A DNA stretch of 64,000 nt from Homalodisca vitripennis (taxonomy: Eukaryota > Arthropoda > Insecta > Hemiptera > Cicadellidae): NCBI RefSeq assembly GCF_021130785.1, contig NC_060211.1:27823001-27887000 (forward strand). Reading direction: 5' to 3'. Every line of letters begins with the position of its first letter. Within the stretch, counting starts at the first letter, position 1. Positions 60,401 to 64,000 of the stretch are shown piece by piece. The position numbers were made by a program, and so were the translations under genes. Under the pieces are notes generated by a model, which was not told the DNA's origin, made no database searches, and worked only from the letters and a program-made list of their open reading frames with translations.

Positions 60401-61827
60401 ATTATCTCAGATATTCATTGGCTTTTTCATGGAGGCTACTACTTCACAATCTAGTATTTGTTTATAAAATTGTACTTTAATTACATTTGTTACTAAGTAA
60501 ATTCTTTAGTTTATTACCACTAGTGAATTACAACACATTCACTAGTGATATTAAATTAAAATATTTCCAATCCTTCAAGAATCTTCAAATTTAGTGTTTA
60601 ACTCAGCAAAAATGTTAAATTATAAAACACATTGTTTCTTAACCTGTTGACGAGTGCGCACAGCATTTGCCGTGCCGCTATGACGGTCCATACTGAGTGC
60701 GTCATTGACCAGTAAAAGTGTTTTGTTAACTTTTAGGGAGTAAAACAAAAAAAAACTTTTAAATGTTAATAAACTTGTTTATTATACTTTAAATGTATAT
60801 AAAAATACATTGTGGATTGTTAAAAGCAATAACCTTGTTTAAAACATTGCTAGTGTGTGTGATACTGCTCAAAACAAGGATATATACAAAGGGCGACCTT
60901 ACTTGTTAAACATTCATAGTTTGTTTCTTTTCTTCTTTGACCAGTTCGAGTGGTGTGTTTGCATGCACACATAGCACTGCCTGAGTAGTTGACGCTTCTT
61001 TGTCATTCTGGGGGAGTGGCCTTATAAAATGGCGACCTTGGAGGCGTAGCGGGTCTTGTGTCCCGCCTCCGTAAAATAGTTTTTAAAGTTATCACCAGGT
61101 GCCACCACGATACAGGACTAGCAACACTGTACAGCGACACTATTAGGAACAACTGAAAAGTTCCAAAAATCTCCGCTAGACGTCACGATAAGTCAGTGAG
61201 AACGAACTGACAGTCATTAGTCTGCAACGGAAAATGCCTTGCTTCCTCATACGGGACCAAACGGCAAATGCCGTGCGCACTCATTTGTGTATGTTTTGCT
61301 GCACTCATCAACAGGTTAAAACTAAAAGCCGTACAAAGTATAATATATTGGAGCTCTTCAAGGCATTTATTCTTCAATGTTAACATAGTATAATACAGCT
61401 GAAAAAAAACTTGTATAATATTTGATACATAATTTCTTTTCATTTAATTTCGGAATTATATTATTTATTATGCATTTAAACCCAACAACTATTTTACTTC
61501 TTATTTATATTGTAATTTTGTAGAGGTTAAAAATATTTGCATCTTCTAACAATATTTTTGAAGTACATTAAATAAGCCAGCCCTTAAAATACTTTTCTCT
61601 CTATTTTTATATTTATCTCCCTGTATTCATAATTTAAACTGGTTATTCATGTAGAAGTGATGTTTATTGTTATGTATATTGTCGTTTTGTTTATTTATAT
61701 TGCACATTCTACAAAATAGACTACAGTTTTCTTTTTAAAACAATAATTTTTTTATTACCTGTCTTAGAAATCAAAAACTACAAACACCACAGGAATCCCA
61801 AGTCCTCCAGCAAATGTCCCCTCTGAG
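12247..61827 (+). CDS. RNF17: RNF17/TDRD4 (Qin-like) multi-Tudor protein, 19 exons, partial at both ends
   Basis: Nineteen exons with GT-AG borders join into one open frame of 2,886 nt (962 codons); every splice phase agrees, which is the main proof. Residues 1-66 form a charged coiled coil like the one after the B-boxes of RNF17. Three extended Tudor modules follow (exons 5-8, 9-13 and 14-17). The first two carry canonical Tudor cores: WYRAQV then FYVDYGN, and WYRGVI then [11 protein letters not shown]17/Qin proteins are germline-granule scaffolds that bind symmetrically dimethylated arginines on Piwi proteins and support ping-pong piRNA production. No RING finger or B-box was found upstream, so the N-terminus is missing, unrecognised or off the window. 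No stop is reached, so the C-terminus lies beyond 64 kb. Another multi-Tudor family member is possible, but the coiled coil plus the IIPSGG and DGSLPIQMW motifs of module 3 favour RNF17. Confidence 0.8.
12694..15600 (-). mobile_element. pogo/Tigger-type (Tc1/mariner superfamily) transposon
   Basis: The 2.9-kb element lies between TA dinucleotides (12,692-12,693 and 15,601-15,602). The terminal inverted repeats CCGTAATACGGGGTGAATAG and its counterpart differ by a few positions. Subterminal tagggacac-type repeats recur on both sides. It contains a nearly full-length transposase on the minus strand and sits in intron 1 of the Tudor gene. Confidence 0.9.
13239..15015 (-). pseudogene. pogo-type transposase, frameshifted
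   Basis: Reading on the minus strand from ATG at 15,015: MPRTYKRDP; a pipsqueak-type helix-turn-helix ([29 protein letters not shown]) near 14,840-14,960; a CENP-B/Tc5-like region with [16 protein letters not shown]; then a DDE_1 catalytic core. Its three acidic positions are visible as INYDET (~14,470), IGDNLSSH (~14,140) and TQPLD (~14,040). The C-terminal tail has [20 protein letters not shown] and ends EGTVYF at 13,239. The frame breaks near 14,980, 14,820, 14,440, 14,150, 14,110 and 13,790, so it cannot make a full protein as it stands. All domains are nonetheless present, so the insertion is fairly young. Confidence 0.85.
15603..16247. other. Remainder of intron 1
   Basis: AT-rich, with no exon or repeat recognised. 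It ends at the exon 2 acceptor. Confidence 0.5.
16248..16402 (+). CDS. RNF17: Exon 2: linker
   Basis: Acceptor ttttcag, donor ggtaacc, phase 0 to 2. It encodes a Ser/Leu-rich linker ([20 protein letters not shown] to [13 protein letters not shown]) and has GC content clearly above the flanking intron. It follows the coiled coil and has no recognised domain. Confidence 0.7.
17195..17570. repeat. Foldback element in intron 2
   Basis: Arms at about 17,230-17,300 and 17,461-17,532 are inverted repeats (cgaaacaggtaacgccgtaa against the complement of ttgtggtgttacctgtttcg). Weaker pairing extends outward (tttctacaaaa). The 90-codon frame in the middle is not a recognised protein. Confidence 0.75.
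17793..17824. repeat. Perfect 14-bp hairpin with TCAG loop
   Basis: TATCTCAGGTAAAA pairs with TTTTACCTGAGATA. It lies about 100 nt before exon 3, inside intron 2. Confidence 0.8.
17927..18084 (+). CDS. RNF17: Exon 3: linker
   Basis: Acceptor ttttccag, phase 2 to 1. The donor is placed at cctg/gttggt because the alternative gtaatt four bases on would make a stop with the next exon. It encodes an acidic linker ([16 protein letters not shown] to FPDPFKKP). Confidence 0.65.
18085..18910. other. Intron 3, nothing recognised
   Basis: AT-rich intronic sequence without identifiable repeats or open frames of note. Confidence 0.4.
18911..19138 (+). CDS. RNF17: Exon 4: Ser/Lys-rich linker
   Basis: Acceptor cattttag, donor gtaaga, phase 1 to 1. 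It encodes a basic then Ser-rich, probably disordered region ([29 protein letters not shown]) that ends just before the first Tudor module. Confidence 0.75.
19955..20600 (+). mobile_element. LINE 3' fragment (RT C-terminal region), decayed
   Basis: The frame from 19,967 encodes [20 protein letters not shown] and [18 protein letters not shown], the post-catalytic part of Jockey/CR1-like reverse transcriptases. Decayed sequence continues to [11 protein letters not shown] and a stop near 20,577. It is 5'-truncated and lies in intron 4. Confidence 0.75.
20601..21832. other. Rest of intron 4
   Basis: AT-rich; no feature recognised. Confidence 0.4.
21833..21985 (+). CDS. RNF17: Exon 5: start of Tudor module 1
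   Basis: Acceptor gtttcag, phase 1 to 1. It begins with the staphylococcal-nuclease-like strand of an extended Tudor domain ([17 protein letters not shown]). The donor gttagt at 21,986 keeps the frame, while gtgtta two bases upstream would create a stop. The next intron is about 7.7 kb and full of mobile elements. Confidence 0.8.
22845..23112 (-). pseudogene. N-terminal transposase remnant (IS630/Tc1-like HTH)
   Basis: On the minus strand [15 protein letters not shown] is followed by [20 protein letters not shown] and, after a frameshift, [20 protein letters not shown]. This helix-turn-helix start is typical of a large insect family of IS630-like DDE transposases. The catalytic part is missing. 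Confidence 0.55.
24090..26028 (+). mobile_element. CR1/Jockey-like LINE, broken reverse transcriptase
   Basis: RT motifs appear in order across frameshifts: [20 protein letters not shown] (~24,270), [17 protein letters not shown] (~24,430), [16 protein letters not shown] (~24,535), [15 protein letters not shown] (~24,740), [11 protein letters not shown] (~24,835, the catalytic YADD), [12 protein letters not shown] (~25,080). It ends with a (TGAATC)n tail at about 25,995-26,028. It is 5'-truncated and nested in the mariner-like element within intron 5. Confidence 0.85.
26297..27506. other. Intron 5 remainder, AT-rich
   Basis: No element boundaries or coding signals recognised. Confidence 0.4.
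27507..28038 (-). mobile_element. Helitron-like element
   Basis: The minus-strand 3' end is at 27,507: CTAG, preceded by the GC hairpin (plus-strand ctgtttcctgcggcttcgca). The 5' end is an AT-rich run near 28,025-28,038, just inside acgattccataaaggacaaa. A second Helitron 3' end abuts at 28,039. Confidence 0.55.
28039..28967 (-). mobile_element. Two further Helitron-like copies, abutting or nested
   Basis: CTAG followed by GC-rich hairpin sequence occurs at 28,039 (ctagcgggcccggcgcgctt) and at 28,251 (ctagctgttacccacggctt). They share one 5' end at about 28,967, where the plus strand reads atatatagat after ccataaaggacaaacataca. The first copy seems to be truncated at 28,250 by the second. 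Confidence 0.5.
28968..29734. other. Intron 5 end
   Basis: AT-rich; a faint LINE-like trace near 29,500-29,710 (aataaagccttttcattctg) could be a 3' tail. Not assigned. Confidence 0.3.
29735..29864 (+). CDS. RNF17: Exon 6: Tudor 1 core
   Basis: Acceptor tttcag, donor gtgagt, phase 1 to 2. It contains the aromatic-cage Tudor core: [11 protein letters not shown], then [16 protein letters not shown]. The expected cage aromatics and the Asp/Asn of DYGN are present, so this domain could bind dimethylarginine. Confidence 0.9.
30785..32256 (+). mobile_element. piggyBac-like element carrying transposase C-terminus
   Basis: TTAA duplications lie at 30,785-30,788 and 32,253-32,256. The inverted repeats CACGTTCACTACCA and CATGTTCGCTACCA differ at two positions. 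Subterminal GC-rich repeats of the form ggcgcaaatatgcgccgc recur near both ends. The N-terminal and catalytic parts are deleted. It sits in intron 6. Confidence 0.9.
31184..31515 (+). pseudogene. piggyBac transposase C-terminal fragment with cysteine-rich finger
   Basis: The upstream frame reads [20 protein letters not shown] and [12 protein letters not shown], matching the end of DDE_Tnp_1_7. After an in-frame stop and a shift, 31,309-31,515 encodes the C-terminal cross-brace finger: [32 protein letters not shown]. Its Cys pairs and final His match piggyBac cysteine-rich domains that bind the terminal repeats. Confidence 0.8.
32808..33097. repeat. Minisatellite, 8 copies of 32-38 bp
   Basis: Each unit contains ggttatcgctggtggcacat followed by gcatggtacactctcgag or gcagaacggttag variants. 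It lies about 200 nt before exon 7 in intron 6. Several units hold ggttagggttat, which only superficially resembles telomere repeats. Confidence 0.9.
33294..33425 (+). CDS. RNF17: Exon 7: Tudor 1 C-terminal half
   Basis: Acceptor gtttcag, donor gttagt, phase 2 to 2. It encodes [20 protein letters not shown] and [16 protein letters not shown], the helix and SN-like return that normally follow DYGN in extended Tudor domains. Confidence 0.85.
33915..34500 (-). mobile_element. LINE 3' region with RNase H-type C-terminus (I/R1/LOA-like)
   Basis: The minus strand encodes [18 protein letters not shown], then (shifted) [20 protein letters not shown] and [15 protein letters not shown]. This is the zinc-knuckle tail that follows RNase H in several insect LINE clades. 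It is 5'-truncated and frameshifted, in intron 7. Confidence 0.75.
34775..34937 (+). CDS. RNF17: Exon 8: end of Tudor module 1
   Basis: Acceptor gttacag, donor gtcagc, phase 2 to 0. It encodes [20 protein letters not shown] and [17 protein letters not shown], the last strands of the SN-like fold. Confidence 0.75.
35459..35569 (+). CDS. RNF17: Exon 9: start of Tudor module 2
   Basis: Acceptor gtttcag, donor gtaagt, phase 0 to 0. It encodes [18 protein letters not shown], the opening SN-like strand of the second extended Tudor domain. Confidence 0.85.
35855..36055 (-). mobile_element. tRNA-derived SINE
   Basis: On the minus strand a tRNA-like head lies at about 35,972-36,047, with A box TAGACTAATGG and B box GGGTTCAAATCCC. 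A ~100-bp body and a poly(A) tail (plus-strand T run near 35,858-35,873) follow. Flanks aaaacatgtt and aagacatgtt look like a target-site duplication. The acceptor stem is imperfect. It sits in intron 9. Confidence 0.75.
36056..37235. other. Rest of intron 9
   Basis: AT-rich; no features recognised. Confidence 0.4.
37236..37338 (+). CDS. RNF17: Exon 10: Tudor 2 linker helix
   Basis: Acceptor tttccag, donor gtaaaa, phase 0 to 1. It encodes a helical segment ([17 protein letters not shown]) that joins the two halves of module 2. Confidence 0.8.
38058..38320. repeat. Foldback element, ~60-bp arms
   Basis: The left arm ggtggtctacaaggagttct is complementary to the right-end gaactccttgtagaccatcc. 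Pairing continues through taagcatagctcaaaatgta. The loop is about 130 bp. In intron 10. Confidence 0.8.
38582..38620. repeat. Perfect 13-bp hairpin
   Basis: AGAGGGATGGCCT pairs with AGGCCATCCCTCT around a 13-nt loop. The loop-side sequence cctgcaaggagtc resembles the arm of the foldback element 260 bp upstream. Confidence 0.75.
38788..38938 (-). repeat. tRNA-like repeat unit, copy 1
   Basis: The minus strand at 38,818-38,886 folds as a 69-nt tRNA. It has a 7-bp acceptor stem (GCTCTGT with GCGGAGC, two wobbles), A box TGGTGTAATGG, anticodon loop CCGGCAA, a perfect T arm (CCGGG TTCGAGT CCCGG) and discriminator A. The usual U33 is C, so it is probably tRNA-derived rather than a working tRNA. 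It is flanked by 17-bp inverted repeats (38,798-38,814 and 38,891-38,907). Confidence 0.7.
39040..39189 (-). repeat. tRNA-like repeat unit, copy 2
   Basis: A second copy about 253 bp downstream in the same orientation; the tRNA-like part is 39,071-39,139. The acceptor stem is fully Watson-Crick except for one end wobble (CAGAGC in place of CGGAGC), while the T stem has one wobble. The flanking inverted repeats (39,051-39,067, 39,144-39,160) match at 14 of 17. Confidence 0.7.
39190..40527. other. End of intron 10
   Basis: AT-rich, with a possible pair of diverged ~170-bp repeats (39,890-39,980 and 40,060-40,140: aagttggtttttaaggccta / ggtctcggaaaccaacttag). No gene. Confidence 0.3.
40528..40700 (+). 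CDS. RNF17: Exon 11: Tudor 2 core
   Basis: Acceptor attgcag, donor gtattt, phase 1 to 0. It has a canonical core: [14 protein letters not shown], then [16 protein letters not shown]. The last ~50 nt of the exon and ~75 nt of the intron are duplicated just downstream (about 40,777-40,891), including a second copy of the donor. Confidence 0.9.
40777..40891 (+). pseudogene. Partial duplicate of exon 11 end
   Basis: cttctgctgccgaaatttca through gtcagcacaggtatttat repeats 40,665-40,715, and flanking intron sequence to about 40,770 is also copied. A second ag/gtattt donor results. Confidence 0.85.
41700..42575 (+). mobile_element. LINE 3' end with intact 243-codon RT tail
   Basis: Open frame 41,721-42,452 is uninterrupted: [59 protein letters not shown], and ends EEFLNWREH. 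These are the thumb and C-terminal conserved blocks of Jockey/CR1-like reverse transcriptases. The 3' UTR ends in a short (aata)n tail at about 42,555-42,570. It is 5'-truncated; the open frame indicates a recent insertion in intron 11. Confidence 0.9.
42784..43013 (+). CDS. RNF17: Exon 12: Tudor 2 SN-like half
   Basis: Acceptor atttttag, donor gtgagt, phase 0 to 2. It encodes [17 protein letters not shown] to [12 protein letters not shown], the classical C-terminal half of an extended Tudor domain. Confidence 0.85.
43165..43390. repeat. Long hairpin, ~105-nt arms and ~10-nt loop
   Basis: tgcaatctttctcaatcagt pairs with ctggttgagaaagattacag. Pairing extends out to ttctagggtccaa and ttggactctagaa. 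Arms are about 80% complementary with small bulges. In intron 12. Confidence 0.85.
43512..44030. mobile_element. piggyBac-type MITE candidate
   Basis: TTAA lies at 43,512-43,515 and 44,027-44,030. The inverted ends CCCTTA are short and then diverge. The inner part is more GC-rich (43,780-43,920) and holds a 90-codon frame with no known domain. Confidence 0.45.
44320..44371. repeat. Purine-only tract
   Basis: About 50 nt of nearly pure G/A with a single T interruption (gggaagagagaggaaggga, then gagaggggaagggaggagag). It abuts the 3' end of the minus-strand LINE. Confidence 0.8.
44372..46196 (-). mobile_element. LINE with inverted 5' segment (twin-priming structure)
   Basis: Minus-strand part (about 44,372-45,490): [13 protein letters not shown], then [49 protein letters not shown], down to an aataaagatgattctcc end. 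Plus-strand part (about 45,545-46,196): [78 protein letters not shown]. Together these are the upstream and downstream halves of one RT, facing opposite ways. In intron 12. Confidence 0.8.
46247..47310 (-). mobile_element. piggyBac-like element, second copy of the 30.8-kb family
   Basis: TTAA lies at 46,247-46,250 and 47,307-47,310. Inverted repeats CACGTTCGCTACCA match exactly. Aligned in reverse with the 30,785-32,256 copy, it keeps both ends but lacks the transposase segment apart from the last codons (CYNQWHNN region near 46,980). It is a deletion derivative. Confidence 0.9.
47600..47783 (-). mobile_element. LINE RT scrap
   Basis: The minus frame encodes [18 protein letters not shown], a well-known block between the FDxVxH and GVPQG motifs of Jockey/CR1-like RT. 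No other motif survives nearby. Confidence 0.6.
48066..48138 (+). CDS. RNF17: Exon 13: short linker exon
   Basis: Acceptor tttcccag, donor gtaagt, phase 2 to 0. It encodes about 24 residues ([17 protein letters not shown]). No domain is visible; it is accepted because of good splice sites and phase agreement. Confidence 0.7.
48252..49472. mobile_element. piggyBac-type MITE containing a nested one
   Basis: The left end is TTAA followed by CCCTTTAACTGCCAC. The right end is GCTGCAGTTAAAGGG followed by TTAT, a mutated TTAA. The inverted repeats match over CCCTTTAACTGC. A second TTAA element interrupts it. In intron 13. Confidence 0.75.
48638..49325. mobile_element. Nested piggyBac-type MITE
   Basis: TTAA lies at 48,638-48,641 and 49,322-49,325, with inverted repeats CCCTTTAAGGAGT. 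Subterminal gtcatatgac motifs repeat (48,670; 49,222; 49,263). No coding frame. Confidence 0.85.
49473..50338. other. End of intron 13
   Basis: Positions 49,500-49,690 resemble a degenerate dispersed repeat (tagagacttgaaacttggta). Otherwise AT-rich and unassigned. Confidence 0.3.
50339..50535 (+). CDS. RNF17: Exon 14: acidic linker and start of Tudor module 3
   Basis: Acceptor atttcag, phase 0 to 2. It encodes a Lys/Glu-rich stretch ([20 protein letters not shown]) followed by [18 protein letters not shown], the opening strand of a third module. The donor is gtatac at 50,536. Confidence 0.8.
51020..51834 (+). repeat. 101-bp tandem array of acceptor plus partial exon 15
   Basis: Units start after ...gtgtttag at 51,128, 51,229, 51,330, 51,431, 51,532, 51,633 and 51,734. 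A degenerate one lies near 51,027, and the real exon starts at 51,835. Each has the acceptor, 81 nt homologous to exon 15 ([19 protein letters not shown]), and a gtatat that could act as a donor. A 303-bp higher-order period is visible, with CAACAAG and CGATAAG subtypes alternating. Confidence 0.95.
51835..51982 (+). CDS. RNF17: Exon 15: Tudor 3 core, first half
   Basis: Acceptor gtgtttag, donor gtaagt, phase 2 to 0. It encodes [17 protein letters not shown] and [18 protein letters not shown]. This is the only full-length copy among about nine tandem copies of its 5' part. Its acceptor is the last of an array of near-identical acceptors spaced every 101 bp. Confidence 0.85.
51983..53857. other. 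Intron 15
   Basis: AT-rich. Positions 52,830-53,130 look like a diverged dispersed repeat with two similar halves (gtagactttaaattttgcat / gtagacatgaaattttgcat). A 79-codon frame at 53,352-53,591 has no recognised domain. Confidence 0.35.
53858..54079 (+). CDS. RNF17: Exon 16: Tudor 3, second half
   Basis: Acceptor tgtgcag, donor gtaaac, phase 0 to 0. It begins [17 protein letters not shown], where the DYGN loop expected of a Tudor core is absent. It continues with [15 protein letters not shown] and ends [12 protein letters not shown] copy of about 85 nt of the exon lies at 54,103-54,189 in the next intron. Confidence 0.85.
54103..54189 (+). pseudogene. Partial duplicate of exon 16
   Basis: gtgtcacctgagtgaggtaa through agtattgaccatatcaaagt repeats 53,955-54,038 at about 88% identity by eye. 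It lies 24 bp after the exon 16 donor and has no splice acceptor of its own. Confidence 0.85.
54680..55690 (+). mobile_element. Highly decayed LINE with internal tandem repeats
   Basis: [15 protein letters not shown] (~54,735) resembles the NYRPI RT block, and [18 protein letters not shown] (55,470-55,530) resembles GVPQGSVLGPLLF. The latter block is part of a ~107-bp unit present about three times (55,359-55,660). In intron 16. Confidence 0.5.
55712..55854 (+). CDS. RNF17: Exon 17: end of Tudor module 3
   Basis: Acceptor gttacag, donor gtaaga, phase 0 to 2. It encodes [20 protein letters not shown] to [14 protein letters not shown], matching the end of an extended Tudor domain. Confidence 0.85.
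55855..57371. other. Intron 17
   Basis: ctagcagttactcacagctt at 56,121 is a degenerate minus-strand Helitron 3' end. TTAA near 56,751 with CCACATCACGGTACC and TTAA near 57,303 preceded by GGTAGTGGG may be an old TTAA element, but the ends match poorly. No gene. Confidence 0.3.
57372..57480 (+). CDS. RNF17: Exon 18: linker
   Basis: Acceptor gtaatag, donor gtattt, phase 2 to 0. It encodes a polar, Ser-rich segment ([19 protein letters not shown], then IQKWLENSF) with no recognised domain. Confidence 0.7.
57868..58749. mobile_element. piggyBac-type MITE
   Basis: TTAA lies at 57,868-57,871 and 58,746-58,749. Inverted repeats CCCTGAAGCTGGCAG and CCCTGAAGTTGGCAG differ at one position. Subterminal gaacgactgcca repeats occur near the right end. 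No coding frame. In intron 18. Confidence 0.85.
58964..59841. mobile_element. PIF/Harbinger-like MITE with 38-bp perfect inverted repeats
   Basis: Both ends start AGGCCATGTCACACTGCCGT and stay identical for 38 bp. TTA flanks both sides (58,961-58,963; 59,842-59,844), consistent with the 3-bp duplication of PIF/Harbinger. If the ends are trimmed to GGCC, a TTTAA duplication is the alternative reading. The GC-rich interior repeats the terminal motif (gtcacactgacataactgac). The 119-codon frame has no known domain. Confidence 0.8.
59845..60638. other. Intron 18 segment
   Basis: AT-rich; nothing recognised. Confidence 0.4.
60639..61319. mobile_element. piggyBac-type MITE
   Basis: TTAA lies at 60,639-60,642 and 61,316-61,319. 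Inverted repeats CCTGTTGACGAGTGC and CCTGTTGATGAGTGC differ at one position, with a second paired block gcacggcatttgccgt. The right end carries a short extra duplication between the two blocks. In intron 18. Confidence 0.85.
61768..61827 (+). CDS. RNF17: Exon 19: short linker exon; gene continues off the window
   Basis: Acceptor gtcttag, donor gtaggt, 20 codons, phase 0 to 0 ([17 protein letters not shown]). Support is splice sites and phase only, so it is weaker than the Tudor exons. Confidence 0.5.
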
Positions 61828-64000
61828 GTAGGTGTTTCCAGAGCTGTTGATGATTTTGCTTTCAATGTAGTTGTTTGGTTTGGTTAAGCATAACAATGTA
61901 GGCGTAGTTACTCTGCAAAACTTTGGTAAGGAATTCAGAGTTTCCCTTTAAAATAAGAATATATTTACTACCTGGTTTTCTAGCTACAAACATTTCTCGT
62001 AATTATTGAGATATAAAAATCACATGAGCAATACATTTTCAGCAAATTATTTTCCAAACACTTTTGTTTGCTGCATTTTTAATTGCATCCATCCGTATTG
62101 ATCAGCTACCAATACAGGCACCAATGGTAAAGAATAAAACTTAAATTATCTACATGCCAAGTAACTGTTGACTGTTTCTTCCTTACCAGCACAAAGCATG
62201 TACTACATTCGCTGCATTGTTAAATTTGGTAATCTTCCTCGCATTGCGATATGATTCACCAGTGACTCATAAACATTGTGGACTTTAGCATCTAATAGCG
62301 TAGAATAAGTCAGCACTAGAGCCCTCTAGCTGAAATTGGCAGAACTTTTTAACTCCGAATTTATCATCCGAGACTCATTGCTGCAAACTGTTTGTATTCA
62401 ATTATAGAAGTATAGAATTATTGGAAAAAAGGTCTAAAACACGTCAAACGTAAAGCTCTACCCTGTATCTTGTAGACTGATACAATAACGTAGCAGACAA
62501 TGTCAGCAGCTAAAATCTGTATGAACAGGGGAAATAACTGAAGCAAAATAATTCATGTGCGACACGAGCCACCCGTTCCTCAAATGCAATAAAGTCAATT
62601 AAATCGGTAAACCTGTTAAAAATACATGTTCTGCAAAATTAAGTAAGTTTATTTAAATCCGTTAGGGTTTTCAACTAAAAGTGTACTACGAGTCTCTGGT
62701 AACTCGTGCCACATTGAACGTGTTAAAGTAATGATTACTGAACATTTGAATGTGGCACTTAATTATCGAAACATAGAACCCACATAGTGCTGATGATTGA
62801 TAGACATAAGTACTGCTGATTCATCTTAATCCCATTGTTCTGTGAACTATTTCCATTTGCTACAAGTGGCAGTCTGTAAGTGGTTCATATTAATACACTT
62901 GTATTACATGATGTAATAAACTTAAAAATGCCCCTATTCCATGAATCACAAATCACCATCTAACTATATATAAATTTTTATCTTTGTTTTCAGTAGCTCT
63001 CTGTTAATTTTTTGTAAAAATCAGTTGCAAATTATTGCAAACTATTCCTCCACATTTGTATCGTTTTTTGTGTTCTTTTTCCGATACTTTTATTGTAACC
63101 GCAGGCACTTGCATGATTTCTTCTAGAGAGAATAGCGTATTGTGCTTTGTATAATGCTGTTTGTACCCTCTCCTCTCTTTTTTTCAAACACTTTATTAAT
63201 TAATCAATATGTGAATATTTTAAATCTTGGTGAAAATAGTGTTCATAATTGTTCAGATCTGTAATTGAAGATCTGATTCAGATTTTATTTTTATTTTTCA
63301 TCAATAGATTACAGCATTCTTGCCAGTAAGATAGCCATACTTGCACGATAAGAAGTAATGGGTGTTACTGCACTCAACCCATTGAGAAAATATTTATTGA
63401 AACATCTGCAGGAGCTCAAGTAAATTGAGGTGATGGCAATTAAATTGGGCAACAATGTAAGACTGGTTAAAGCTGTCTGAAACAGAATCCAAAAAAGATA
63501 GAATTATATTTTTTACCACTATCTTTACGGTTAAATCTTTATTTAATTTATTAAATACTATATTTGTAATAAAATAATTAATTTTTTATTGTTAATTTTG
63601 GAAACATTTGTATATTATAAAGTTTTTAAGACAATTATTTTAATCACTTTCTAACTTTAACATAGTTTAAGTTACCTAAAATATGACATTATTTTTTACA
63701 TAAATAAAAATGTTTGTGCATATCTAAAATAATAAGCTCAAAAACAAAATTGAAATATATGAGTAATATTTTTTACGATTTTGCTGGTCATTTACTTATT
63801 GAAACTTCTTGTTTGTAAGATTTTTTTTATTGTACTCAAAATTACTACACAAATAATAAAACATAGTGTATAATTTATTAATTATCCAAAAACCTTCATC
63901 CTTCAATGTGAAATATTTACATCTTCCACACTTCCATCACTGTCACTGATATCAGAATTGTCCATGTAACTAATAACAAAGCAACAACAGAATCCAACAG
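61828..64000. other. Start of intron 19 or beyond
   Basis: AT-rich; no Tudor exon recognised. cattgaacgtgttaa at 62,709-62,725 looks like a lone piggyBac-type right end without a left partner. On the minus strand at 63,899-63,962 a short frame begins MDNSDISDSDGSVEDVNIS, an acidic start reminiscent of transposase N-termini, but it stops after 20 codons. Confidence 0.3.

Noticed and set aside
62709..62725. piggyBac-type right end
   Set aside because: No matching left end within several kb, so it cannot be called an element.

Overview
This window looks like an AT-rich, intron-rich, transposon-dense insect genome. Spliced exons have GT-AG boundaries, introns are up to about 8 kb, and the transposon families seen are piggyBac, pogo, mariner-like, PIF-like, Helitron and LINE. 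A large-genome hemipteroid is my best guess, but no sequence here fixes the order.

One host gene dominates. From about 12.2 kb to at least 61.8 kb on the + strand I can assemble 19 consecutive exons whose splice phases all match. They give one unbroken 962-codon frame. The order is a coiled coil, a linker, then three extended Tudor modules. This matches RNF17/TDRD4, called Qin (Kumo) in Drosophila, a germline scaffold of the piRNA (ping-pong) pathway. The RING/B-box N-terminus was not found in the first 12 kb, and the C-terminus runs past the window end.

The first 12 kb holds no confident host exon. It contains a 95-bp tandem array (1.2-2.2 kb), a Helitron-like element (2.75-3.25 kb), a piggyBac-like element with an N-terminal transposase remnant (4.8-5.9 kb), a 110-bp-arm palindrome (6.6-6.9 kb), a triplicated ~340-bp block (7.3-8.2 kb) and a 107-bp tandem array (9.05-9.79 kb).

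The introns are packed with transposable elements. They include a nearly complete but frameshifted pogo/Tigger-type element (12.7-15.6 kb), a mariner-like element split by a LINE (22.6-26.3 kb), a Helitron cluster (27.5-29.0 kb), two opposite-facing copies of one piggyBac family (30.8-32.3 and 46.2-47.3 kb), a LINE with a twin-priming-type inversion (44.4-46.2 kb), nested piggyBac-type MITEs (48.3-49.5 kb), further MITEs at 43.5, 57.9 and 60.6 kb, and a PIF-like MITE (59.0-59.8 kb). Eight TTAA-flanked elements lie in 64 kb.

The most unusual signal is inside the gene: pieces of at least four exons have been tandemly duplicated next to the real exon. The clearest case is a 101-bp array at 51.0-51.98 kb, where a 3' splice acceptor plus the first 81 nt of a Tudor exon is repeated about eight times.
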